Source of the DNA: Chloroflexota bacterium
Lineage (GTDB): Bacteria; Chloroflexota; Anaerolineae; Aggregatilineales; UBA3940
DNA: 9,779 bases
Reading direction: 5' to 3'
Assembly: GCA_011051745.1 (NCBI GenBank)
Contig: DRKO01000176.1
Location: 1-9,779, forward strand
The notes below the pieces were generated by a model, which was given only the letters and a program-made list of their open reading frames with translations, searched no databases and was not told the origin of the DNA. Shown here in pieces: positions 1 through 5,646 of this stretch. Position numbers and translations under genes: made by a program. The number at the start of each line of letters is the position of its first letter. The stretch's first letter is position 1.

Positions 1-156
1 AGCTTCAGCCGTTCGGTGGCTCTGCCCGTTCCTGTTGAGGCGGACAAGGCCGAAGCCGAGTTTGAGCATGGCATCCTGACGCTGACACTGCCGAAGGTCG
101 AAGAGGTCAAGCCGAAGGTTATTACCGTCAAGGCAAAGAAGACCAACAAGAAGTAA
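1..156 (+). CDS. Hsp20-family small heat-shock protein, C-terminal 51 residues (5' truncated)
   Basis: Frame 1 is open from the window edge to the TAA at 154-156 and gives 51 residues. Visible are an F-R-x-V-x-LP-V-PV start, a D-K-A-E-A-E-F-E-H-G-I-L segment, T-L-T-L-P-K and a Lys-rich tail. This is the C-terminal half of an alpha-crystallin domain, where the strand ending in G-[VI]-L-x-[IV]-x-[LI]-P-K is the family signature. Family members are cytosolic ATP-independent holdases that bind unfolding proteins. The start codon and N-terminal arm lie outside the window. The usual C-terminal I-x-I/V anchor may be represented by the V-I-T-V segment near the end. It is followed at once by a terminator, so it ends its transcription unit. 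The family call is firm; no paralogue can be assigned. Confidence 0.88.
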   Translation, partial: SFSRSVALPVPVEADKAEAEFEHGILTLTLPKVEEVKPKVITVKAKKTNKK

Positions 157-171
157 TGTGATCCGACGCGG

Positions 172-210
172 ACGCCCCGCTCCTGCCAACTGGGAGCGGG
201 GCGTTTGATT
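172..210 (+). terminator. Intrinsic terminator after the Hsp20 gene
   Basis: A perfect 12-bp GC-rich stem pairs 172-183 with 193-204 around a 9-nt loop, and TTTGATTCTCT follows. It begins 15 bp after the Hsp20 stop codon. The T-rich side is on the plus strand only, so it should mainly terminate the Hsp20 transcript. The stem could also slow minus-strand transcription leaving the GH99-like gene, whose stop is at 236-238. Confidence 0.85.
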
Positions 211-235
211 CTCTGTCTGGCTCCGGGGGCATCAA

Positions 236-1627
236 TCATGCTTCCCGATCATCGGGCGGCGGCACACGCCTGCGCAGTACCAGTACGGCGAAACCGAGCA
301 ACAGGATACCCCCCAGCCCTGAAAGTGCTCCTGCAATCAGGATGGTGCGCTCCAGGGAATTGGCAAGCGCGGCTTCCAGCCGGTACGATATTCCCCCGCC
401 TTCCTCTGCTCCGGTCTCTGCATCAGGGGAGGATTCCCCAGCCTGCTCCACCGTTGGCTGCAGTGTGGGCAGATTTAACGGGATGGGGGTGGGCGTCGGA
501 GTCGGCGTGGGCGTGGGGATTGGCGTCTCGGTGGGGGGCAAGGTGGCGGTGGGCTCTTCTGTGATGGGGGTCGCGTCAGGCTGCGTCGATTCGCCTCCTG
601 CTGGTGGCGGTTCCGTGTCCGGGCCGGATGTGGTCGGCGCGGCTGTGGGTTGTACGGGCGGCGGGGCCCCACTACCCCCGGCCACCGCGCCGCTACTTTT
701 ATACTCGCTGATCAACTGGCGGGTCAGGTTCAGGTAGAAGTCGCCGTAGTTGTAGCTCGGCTCGATATGTGTGCCTTCCCACCATTCATTCCAGCTCGTG
801 ATGACGATCATCTCCGGCGCGCTGGCTGCTGCTGCCGCGAACGTCTCCCGATAGAACGCCCCATCCCCGCGCTCGCGGATGTAGCGCTCTGATTGCTGGG
901 TGTAGGTGTTGTCCCAGCCCGGCATCGCGGTCGCCACCCAGATGCCGCCCCGTGAGTGGGTTGTAGTGCCCCATTGGGAGAGGGTCGCGTAGACATTGCT
1001 CGACCATGAGATCGTGTACATATGCAACCCGTCGAAAATGGGGAGCGCATCAGGGGCCGCTCCTTCTGCGATCCAGATGCTATTATGCTCCGGGTCTACC
1101 TGTTGCCGGATATAAGCCCAGTCGTCCAGGCTGTAGCGCCCCTGATACCAGAAGAAGAGCACCGGTCGCCCGTTGTAGCGGAAATAAGCTGGGTGGTTGG
1201 CGTGGACGCTCAGGGCGTAATTCAGCCCGTCAATGACTTCCTGAACGCTTGTGAACCACGCTGAGTTCCCCAGGTCTACCGAGAGCAACGCGTAGATACC
1301 GTTCGCGGATGCCTGATCAAGGATCATGCGGAAGTTGGTCTCGGTCTGGTTGTATTCCTCCTGCGGCCCGTACCAGGCGACGACCATACCGTCAATTCCG
1401 GCTGAGGCGATCTGTGAGACATGTTGCTGAATAACCGCCGGATCCCATGAGTGATAAGGGGTAATGGGCCAGTCGGGGGATTTTCCGGGGCCGACCGTGT
1501 CCGGGGCCCACCAGGCGTAATAATAAACCAGCACGGGGCGCTGATCCTGAGCACGGGCGGACGAAGTCGGCCAGCCAAGAACAACGAGCAACAGCAGCAG
1601 CGTGAAACCAGAACGGAGGTATTTCAT
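236..1627 (-). CDS. Secreted, membrane-anchored GH99-like glycoside hydrolase
   Basis: The 463-residue protein has a signal peptide (about 1-26, basic start, Leu-rich core, cleavage probably after A-R-A) and a catalytic domain at about 28-310. A Pro/Thr-rich stalk (about 320-400, with a TP dipeptide run at 370-382) is followed by a membrane helix (about 429-451) and an Arg-rich tail. This predicts an outer-surface enzyme on a stalk with its C-terminus inside. The motif W-N-E-W-W-E-G-T-H-I-E at 279-289 matches the GH99 active-site region, where two glutamates three apart (here E281 and E284) are catalytic. Known GH99 enzymes are endo-alpha-mannosidases or mannanases; the substrate here is unknown. 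Start chosen at the ATG directly before the signal peptide; an upstream in-frame extension from 1750 would overlap the Nudix gene. No Shine-Dalgarno is seen, but a promoter sits just upstream. Related WbsX-type domains also carry a WNEW motif, so the exact family needs a profile search. Confidence 0.82.
   Translation of the reverse strand: MKYLRSGFTLLLLLVVLGWPTSSARAQDQRPVLVYYYAWWAPDTVGPGKSPDWPITPYHSWDPAVIQQHVSQIASAGIDGMVVAWYGPQEEYNQTETNFRMILDQASANGIYALLSVDLGNSAWFTSVQEVIDGLNYALSVHANHPAYFRYNGRPVLFFWYQGRYSLDDWAYIRQQVDPEHNSIWIAEGAAPDALPIFDGLHMYTISWSSNVYATLSQWGTTTHSRGGIWVATAMPGWDNTYTQQSERYIRERGDGAFYRETFAAAAASAPEMIVITSWNEWWEGTHIEPSYNYGDFYLNLTRQLISEYKSSGAVAGGSGAPPPVQPTAAPTTSGPDTEPPPAGGESTQPDATPITEEPTATLPPTETPIPTPTPTPTPTPIPLNLPTLQPTVEQAGESSPDAETGAEEGGGISYRLEAALANSLERTILIAGALSGLGGILLLGFAVLVLRRRVPPPDDREA
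479..526 (-). repeat. Thr-Pro-coding hexamer tract in the GH99-like stalk
   Basis: Degenerate hexamers of the GGCGTG type on the plus strand encode alternating Thr-Pro (residues about 368-383) in the GH99-like protein. The copies differ at third codon positions, so the tract is not a perfect microsatellite. A change of one unit would add or remove one TP dipeptide without shifting the frame. The plus strand is very G-rich, but its GGG runs are separated by loops too long for a canonical quadruplex. Confidence 0.7.
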
Positions 1628-1634
1628 GCCGCTG

Positions 1635-1663
1635 ATTTTAGCGTGCTCTAGCAGGACTGCCAG
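1635..1663 (-). promoter_or_regulatory. Candidate promoter of the GH99-like gene
   Basis: Read on the minus strand: CTGGCA (-35, 1658-1663; 4 of 6 consensus bases), a 17-bp spacer, then TAAAAT (-10, 1635-1640; 5 of 6). Only 7 nt separate the -10 box from the ATG, so transcription would begin at or next to the start codon. That fits the lack of a Shine-Dalgarno there. The -35 box lies in the gap after the Nudix gene and before this gene, so this gene can be expressed apart from pyrG. Confidence 0.45.
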
Positions 1664-1668
1664 CAGCT

Positions 1669-2076
1669 TTACAGGAGGCCCAGCGCGATCAGGTCTTCGT
1701 CGAGCTGCTGAACGATGTCGTACTCGTAAAGCTCCTGTGGCGTGATCCACACAAAGCCGACATGCTCCTGATCCAGCCTGATGTCTATATCCTCCACCGG
1801 GAAAAGGAAGGGATAAACGTGGATTGTCCCGCCCCAGTCTGTCCGAACCACGACGACCTCTCCGGAACGGGACGGCGTGGCCTGAATACCGAGTTCCTCC
1901 CGCAGTTCACGGATGGCGGCTTCGCGGGGGCTTTCGTCGGCTTCCACGTAGCCGGTGACGAAGCACCACTTACCGGGGTTTGAGGTGTGGTTTGGTGATC
2001 GCTTCAGCAGGAGTATTCTGCCATCCGGTCGCTGCAACACAGCCGCCGCGACACGCCGTACTTCCGTGTGGCTCAT
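1669..2076 (-). CDS. Nudix hydrolase
   Basis: A 135-residue single-domain protein. The Nudix box G-x5-E-x7-R-E-U-x-E-E-x-G-U is complete at residues 42-64 (G42, E48, R56, E57, E60, E61, G63), so the metal-binding glutamates are present. Nudix enzymes cleave nucleoside diphosphates linked to another group (NTPs, oxidised nucleotides, sugar nucleotides, dinucleotides); nothing here identifies the substrate. The ATG at 2074-2076 was chosen because it comes 4 nt after the pyrG stop and starts the domain directly; the longer reading frame from 2181 overlaps pyrG by about 100 bp. An AGG about 10 nt upstream, inside the pyrG end, may act as ribosome-binding site. The spacing implies translational coupling to CTP synthase and a possible nucleotide-pool role. 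Length is typical of the family. Confidence 0.9.
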   Translation of the reverse strand: MSHTEVRRVAAAVLQRPDGRILLLKRSPNHTSNPGKWCFVTGYVEADESPREAAIRELREELGIQATPSRSGEVVVVRTDWGGTIHVYPFLFPVEDIDIRLDQEHVGFVWITPQELYEYDIVQQLDEDLIALGLL

Positions 2077-2080
2077 CGGG

Positions 2081-3751
2081 TCAACCTGTGTGGTCGTCTC
2101 CTTCCGGGACGGGAGCTTCTTCAGTGGAGTGTTCCACTTCCTTGTGCCGGTGACGGTGGTAGGCAATCGCCGCCTGAACAAGTGCGTTAAATAGAGGATG
2201 CGGCTGGTTGGGGCGACTCTGAAACTCAGGATGGAACTGGCAGCCTACCATGAAAGGATGATCGCTAATCTCCGCGATCTCGACAAGCTGCCCATCAGGC
2301 GAGAGGCCGCTGAAGACGACCCCCGCCTCTTCAAAGGGAGCGCGGAAAGCGTTGTTAAACTCGAAGCGGTGGCGGTGACGCTCCAGAACCTCCCGGACGC
2401 TGTACGCTTCGCCTGCTTTCGTCCCCGGTTTCAGCACACAGGGATAATGCCCCAGGCGCATCGTACCGCCCATCTTGGTCAGGCTTTGCTGATCGGGCAT
2501 CAGGTCAATGACGGGGTGCTCGGTCGCCTTGTCGAATTCGGTGCTGTTCGCATCCTCCCACCCCAGCACATGCCGCGCGAACTCGATGCACATCACCTGC
2601 ATGCCCAGGCACAAGCCAAGGTATGGGACCTTGTTCTCCCGCGCCCAGCGGGCAGCTTCTATCTTACCCTCGATGCCCCGGTATCCAAATCCGCCGGGCA
2701 CAACGATCCCGTCCACGTTGTGGAGCCGCTCCCATTCCCTGCCACGTTCGAGGTCTCCGGAGTAGACCCACTCGATCTCGATATCGTAGTTGTTGGCGAC
2801 CCCGGCGTGATAGAGCGCCTCGCGCACGCTGATGTAAGCGTCGTGGAGCGCGGTGTACTTGCCCACGATCGCGATCCGGAGGCGGGGCTTGGGGGCCTTC
2901 AGCCGCGTTACGAACTCCCGCCACTCGGAAAGATCGGGAGGGCGATGGGGAAGCAGGAGCGCGTCACATAAATAATCGCCCAGCCCGGCGTCTTCCAGCA
3001 TGATCGGCACTTCGTAGAGGTACGGCGTGGTGACAAGCGGGATCACGCCGCGCGGCTCCACGTCGCAGAAGAGGGCGATTTTGTCAACCACCTCCCCTGA
3101 GACAGGGTAATCCGAGCGGGCCACGATCACGTGAGGCTGGATGCCGATACCTCTCAATTCCCGGACACTGTGCTGTGTTGGTTTGGTCTTGAGTTCGCCC
3201 GTCGCGCCGATATAGGGCAAGAAGGTCACATGGACGTAGAGCGTGTTCTCGCGCCCCACGTCGGTGCGCATCTGGCGGATGGCTTCCAGAAAGGGGAGGC
3301 TTTCAATATCGCCCACTGTTCCCCCGACCTCTGCGATCACGACCTCGGCCTCGCTCAGCCTGCCGACCTGTATAATGCGTTGCTTGATCTCGTTCGTAAT
3401 GTGCGGAATCATCTGGATGGTTGCGCCAAGGAAATCCCCCCGGCGCTCCTTGGCGATGACGGCGTTATACACCTGGCCGGTCGTGAAGTTACTGGCCCGC
3501 GTGAGGTTGATGTTGACAAAGCGCTCATAGTGCCCCAGATCGAGGTCGGTTTCCGCCCCATCAATGGTGACGAAGACTTCCCCGTGCTGGTAGGGGGACA
3601 TCGTCCCTGGGTCCACGTTGATATAGGGATCGATCTTCTGAAGCGTTACTTTGATCCCACGTGCCTTCAGGATGCGTCCGATCGCCGCGGCTGTCACCCC
3701 CTTCCCCACCGAGCTAACGACGCCACCTGTGCAGAAAATATACTTGGTCAT
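2081..3751 (-). CDS. pyrG: CTP synthase (glutamine-hydrolysing)
   Basis: This enzyme makes CTP from UTP with ATP and glutamine, the last step of de novo cytidine nucleotide synthesis, in the cytosol. The 556-residue protein is full length. The N-terminal synthetase domain (about 1-267) opens with the family signature M-T-K-Y-I-F-C-T-G-G and the S-S-V-G-K-G phosphate loop (13-18). The class I glutamine amidotransferase domain (about 290-535) has the nucleophile Cys381 in G-L-C-L-G-M-Q and the His507/Glu509 pair in F-H-P-E-F, so the triad is intact. The last 25 or so residues are a polar, His/Glu-rich extension that may not be conserved. A G-rich Shine-Dalgarno-like run (3765-3771) lies 13 nt before the ATG, farther than usual. 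No clear promoter was found between this start and the terminator at 3797-3839. The Nudix gene follows 4 nt downstream. Confidence 0.98.
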   Translation of the reverse strand: MTKYIFCTGGVVSSVGKGVTAAAIGRILKARGIKVTLQKIDPYINVDPGTMSPYQHGEVFVTIDGAETDLDLGHYERFVNINLTRASNFTTGQVYNAVIAKERRGDFLGATIQMIPHITNEIKQRIIQVGRLSEAEVVIAEVGGTVGDIESLPFLEAIRQMRTDVGRENTLYVHVTFLPYIGATGELKTKPTQHSVRELRGIGIQPHVIVARSDYPVSGEVVDKIALFCDVEPRGVIPLVTTPYLYEVPIMLEDAGLGDYLCDALLLPHRPPDLSEWREFVTRLKAPKPRLRIAIVGKYTALHDAYISVREALYHAGVANNYDIEIEWVYSGDLERGREWERLHNVDGIVVPGGFGYRGIEGKIEAARWARENKVPYLGLCLGMQVMCIEFARHVLGWEDANSTEFDKATEHPVIDLMPDQQSLTKMGGTMRLGHYPCVLKPGTKAGEAYSVREVLERHRHRFEFNNAFRAPFEEAGVVFSGLSPDGQLVEIAEISDHPFMVGCQFHPEFQSRPNQPHPLFNALVQAAIAYHRHRHKEVEHSTEEAPVPEGDDHTG

Positions 3752-3796
3752 GCCTGTTTGTGTTCTCCCCCTGTTGCCTCGTTCACATGTTGCGGC

Positions 3797-3839
3797 AAAG
3801 AAAGACGGGGAGGCTTCTATATCCGGCGGCCTCCCCGTC
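3797..3839 (-). terminator. Intrinsic terminator after the Roadblock gene, or attenuator before pyrG
   Basis: An 11-bp perfect stem pairs 3804-3814 with 3829-3839 around a 14-nt loop. On the minus strand it is followed by TTTCTTT (3803-3797). It lies 58 bp after the Roadblock stop codon and 45 bp before the pyrG ATG. It is oriented to end the Roadblock transcript, but any minus-strand transcript reaching pyrG from upstream must also pass it. Confidence 0.8.
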
Positions 3840-3897
3840 AGTTATTCTCTTGCTGAGTCAATTTCGGCAGTGATACTCTGCATACCGGTCGGGCTTG

Positions 3898-4266
3898 TTA
3901 TACAAGTTTTGCCAGGTCTTCTGCCGCGCGGCGCATCTCAAGAAAGATCAGCCCCAGGCGGGCCTCTTTATCAGCCAGCACGGTTAGCACGGCTTCCTCG
4001 CCGGAGGCCATCAGGATCACATACCCATTATCGCCGCGAATGTAGACCTGATCCAGGATGCCACGCCCCAGCTCGCTGGCGATCCGCTCACCCAGCGAGA
4101 GCATGGCTGCCGACATCGCGGACACGCGGTCCTCTTCAACTCCGGCGGGCAATGCCGACGCAATGATCAGGCCGTCCACGCTGACCACCGCTGACGCTTC
4201 GATGCCCTCCGTCCGTTGGAGGTCTCGCAGGCGATCCACCATCATTTCAGTCCGCGACTTAGCCAT
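3898..4266 (-). CDS. Roadblock/LC7 (MglB-like) family protein
   Basis: A 122-residue soluble protein with the one-domain Roadblock/LC7 layout: an N-terminal helix (M-V-D-R-L-R-D-L), a strand with A-S-A-V-V-S-V-D-G-L-I-I-A-S, a central helix with M-S-A-A-M-L-S-L-G-E-R, then Y-I-R-G-D-N-G-Y-V-I-L-M and V-L-T-V-L-A-D near residues 75-100. In bacteria such proteins act as dimeric scaffolds or GTPase-activating partners of MglA-type small GTPases in polarity and signalling. No GTPase or kinase is adjacent here, so the partner is unknown. Start chosen at the ATG at 4264-4266, which has a strong AAAGGAG 9 nt upstream; the frame stays open to 4332, but that stretch looks non-coding. The gene is transcribed alone, with a terminator downstream and a long putative leader upstream. 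Confidence 0.9.
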   Translation of the reverse strand: MAKSRTEMMVDRLRDLQRTEGIEASAVVSVDGLIIASALPAGVEEDRVSAMSAAMLSLGERIASELGRGILDQVYIRGDNGYVILMASGEEAVLTVLADKEARLGLIFLEMRRAAEDLAKLV

Positions 4267-4275
4267 GAGATTAAA

Positions 4276-4282
4276 CTCCTTT
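4276..4282 (-). promoter_or_regulatory. Ribosome-binding site fixing the Roadblock gene start
   Basis: On the minus strand this reads AAAGGAG, 9 nt before the ATG at 4264-4266. It is the strongest Shine-Dalgarno in the window and argues against the in-frame start 22 codons upstream. Confidence 0.85.
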
Positions 4283-4402
4283 TGTTCCGCTTTGTAATCC
4301 AGTGCCGAGTGATCTTCCGGTAAGCCCTTCATTACTCAGGAGACAGGGAGGCTCACCGAATGAGAACGCGAGAGATTCCGCCAGCCCTCTGTCGCGCCCC
4401 AC

Positions 4403-4548
4403 AAGCAGGCTCCGACGATAAGCCCAGATCACAGAAGCCTGCTTTGCAGGAACAGCCTATTCTGCGTTGGCGGGAAATGGAGCCTGTTTCAAAGACTCCC
4501 TTTTCCGCAGGGTAAGCCGGAGGGGGCTTACTTCAAGGGTCTCTATCG
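4403..4548 (-). ncRNA. Candidate structured leader RNA upstream of the Roadblock gene
   Basis: If the minus-strand promoter at 4555-4583 is real, the Roadblock mRNA has a 5' leader of about 280 nt. Its first half can form several hairpins: 7 bp pairing 4525-4531 with 4512-4518 (6-nt loop); 5 bp pairing 4446-4450 with 4438-4442 (3-nt loop); 9 bp pairing 4436-4444 with 4403-4411; and 11 bp (one G-U) pairing 4479-4489 with 4403-4413. The last two share one strand and exclude each other, as do the 5-bp and 9-bp stems. No U-tract follows, so any control would more likely act on translation, RNA stability or Rho access than on an intrinsic terminator. It matches no RNA family known to me and may be chance pairing. 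Confidence 0.3.
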
Positions 4549-4554
4549 CTGGGC

Positions 4555-4583
4555 ATTTTAGCATCAGCCACCCGATGGGGCAA
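4555..4583 (-). promoter_or_regulatory. Candidate promoter of the Roadblock gene
   Basis: On the minus strand: TTGCCC (-35, 4578-4583; 4 of 6), a 17-bp spacer, TAAAAT (-10, 4555-4560; 5 of 6). The predicted start is near 4548, giving a leader of about 280 nt. No better-placed promoter was found closer to the gene. Confidence 0.4.
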
Positions 4584-4617
4584 ATCGCAACAGGTCAGGG
4601 GGTAACCCGGAGTCGTT

Positions 4618-4664
4618 CAGGGCAGGGATGGCGATAAGGTTTGTGAGCCACTCGCAGGGCAGGG
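4618..4664 (+). repeat. Direct repeat CAGGGCAGGG flanking the phosphorylase promoter
   Basis: An identical 10-mer occurs at 4618-4627 and 4655-4664, with starts 37 bp apart. The second copy ends at the base before the TATAAT box, and the first lies upstream of the -35 box. The spacing and placement suit an operator pair, but no known regulator site is recognised. Confidence 0.5.
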
Positions 4665-4670
4665 TATAAT
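4641..4670 (+). promoter_or_regulatory. Promoter of the purine nucleoside phosphorylase operon
   Basis: TTGTGA (-35, 4641-4646; 4 of 6), an 18-bp spacer and a perfect TATAAT (-10, 4665-4670) predict a start near 4677 and an 80-nt leader before the GTG at 4757. This is the best consensus promoter in the window. Confidence 0.65.
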
Positions 4671-4737
4671 GAGCCCCACGCAGAAGCCGCGCTCCGGCCT
4701 GCGCCCGCACCCTGACTCCGTAGTTCTTGCATAGTGT

Positions 4738-4747
4738 AAGGGAAAGG
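4738..4747 (+). promoter_or_regulatory. Ribosome-binding site supporting the GTG start of the phosphorylase
   Basis: The purine-rich AAGGGAAAGG lies 9 nt before the GTG at 4757-4759. The alternative in-frame TTG at 4727 has no comparable sequence upstream and would place this site inside the gene. Confidence 0.65.
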
Positions 4748-4756
4748 CATAGCCCT

Positions 4757-5608
4757 GTGGAATTCTTTGGCCGTCCCGAATTCGAAGCTGCCGCCCAGGC
4801 CGTCCGTGGCCGTACCCGTCACCAGCCGCGTGTTGGCATCGTCTTGGGGTCGGGTCTGGGAGGGCTGGCTGATTCTGTTGAGAATGCTGACATCATTCCC
4901 TATGATCAGCTTCCCCACTGGCCGCGTTCAACCGTTGTAGGGCATCAGGGGCAGCTTCACATAGGAGAGCTTGAAGGCGTGCCCGTGATGGTCATGAGGG
5001 GACGGGCACACTATTATGAAGGGTATCCAATGTCGCAGGTGACCCTTCCCATCCGGGTGATGCAACTGCTGGGGCTGGAGATCGTCATCCTCACAAACGC
5101 AGCCGGAGGCGTGAACAAGAGCTTTCACGTTGGTGACCTGATGCTGATCACCGATCACATTAACCTGATCGGCATGACAGGCGCGAATCCCCTGCGTGGC
5201 CCAAACGATGAGACACTCGGCGAGCGTTTCCCGGATATGAGCCGCGTCTATGATCGGGAGCTCCGCGCCCTCGCATTGAAGACCGCACGGGAGGCGGACA
5301 TCCCGATGCAGCAGGGAGTGTACATCTGCCTGGCTGGCCCCTCCTTTGAGACTCCGGCGGATATCCGCTTCCTGCGGCTGATCGGCGCGGATGCCGTCGG
5401 GATGTCCACTGTGCCGGAGGCCACGGTAGCCCGTCATGGTGGGCTGCGGGTGATGGGAATCTCTATGATCAGCAACATTGCGATTGATGATCCTGATCAG
5501 GAAGCTGAAACTTCCCATGAGGAGGTTCTGGAGGCAGGTAAGATGGCCGTTCCGCGCCTCGAAGCGGTATTGCGGGGTGTACTTCGTAACCTGTCTGCTG
5601 CCCTGTAG
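4757..5608 (+). CDS. punA: Purine nucleoside phosphorylase, trimeric (inosine/guanosine) type
   Basis: This enzyme splits purine ribo- and deoxyribonucleosides with phosphate into free base and (deoxy)ribose-1-phosphate, a cytosolic purine-salvage step. The 283-residue length (from the GTG) is normal. Motifs in order: G-S-G-L-G-G (31-36) and G-H-Q-G (62-65), which bind phosphate; R-A-H-Y-Y-E-G-Y (83-90); T-N-A-A-G-G; A-G-P-S-F-E-T-P with Glu198; G-M-S-T-V-P-E; and Asn240 in M-I-S-N. The Glu and Asn match the base-contacting pair of the trimeric class (Glu201 and Asn243 in the human enzyme), implying 6-oxopurine preference. MTAP-type enzymes are related, but the Glu/Asn pair points to PNP. It is the first gene of a probable three-gene operon; the next gene starts 38 nt downstream and no terminator intervenes. 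Confidence 0.95.
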   Translation: MEFFGRPEFEAAAQAVRGRTRHQPRVGIVLGSGLGGLADSVENADIIPYDQLPHWPRSTVVGHQGQLHIGELEGVPVMVMRGRAHYYEGYPMSQVTLPIRVMQLLGLEIVILTNAAGGVNKSFHVGDLMLITDHINLIGMTGANPLRGPNDETLGERFPDMSRVYDRELRALALKTAREADIPMQQGVYICLAGPSFETPADIRFLRLIGADAVGMSTVPEATVARHGGLRVMGISMISNIAIDDPDQEAETSHEEVLEAGKMAVPRLEAVLRGVLRNLSAAL

Positions 5609-5646
5609 CTTCTCAAGGATACATCCCTTCTCGCCGACTGGCGTTC

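Larger units (their letters stand above)
4267..4756. other. 490-bp divergent intergenic region with promoters and inverted repeats
   Basis: No convincing gene lies in this gap between the Roadblock gene and the phosphorylase gene. It holds a promoter on each strand, two copies of CAGGGCAGGG (4618-4627 and 4655-4664), a short palindrome GGGT-A-ACCC (4600-4608), and a cluster of inverted repeats on the Roadblock side (about 4403-4531). It was compared by eye with tRNA, SRP RNA, RNase P RNA and common riboswitch signatures, and none fits. Confidence 0.7.

Noticed and set aside
479..538. G-quadruplex in the GH99-like stalk region
   Set aside because: Three GGG runs are close together, but the fourth is 15 nt away, outside the usual loop limit.
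2198..3856. Long plus-strand open frames opposite pyrG (257 and 241 codons)
   Set aside because: They lie antisense to a complete, highly conserved CTP synthase, have no recognisable protein features and are expected in GC-rich DNA.
3894..3906. Small palindrome CTTGT-TAT-ACAAG over the Roadblock stop codon
   Set aside because: Arms of 5 bp overlapping coding sequence are too short to call an operator or terminator; a full terminator follows downstream.
4267..4332. 22-codon N-terminal extension of the Roadblock protein
   Set aside because: The strong AAAGGAG site falls inside it and points to the ATG at 4264-4266, where the family domain begins.
4591..4640. Partial resemblance to SRP RNA (an AGGTCAGG-like stretch)
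   Set aside because: The conserved GGAAGGAAGCAG-type domain IV loop and its closing helix are missing; only a short string matches.
4928..5518. 196-codon minus-strand frame opposite the phosphorylase
   Set aside because: It is antisense to a gene with all family motifs intact, and its own composition (His/Gln-rich, no domains) looks random.
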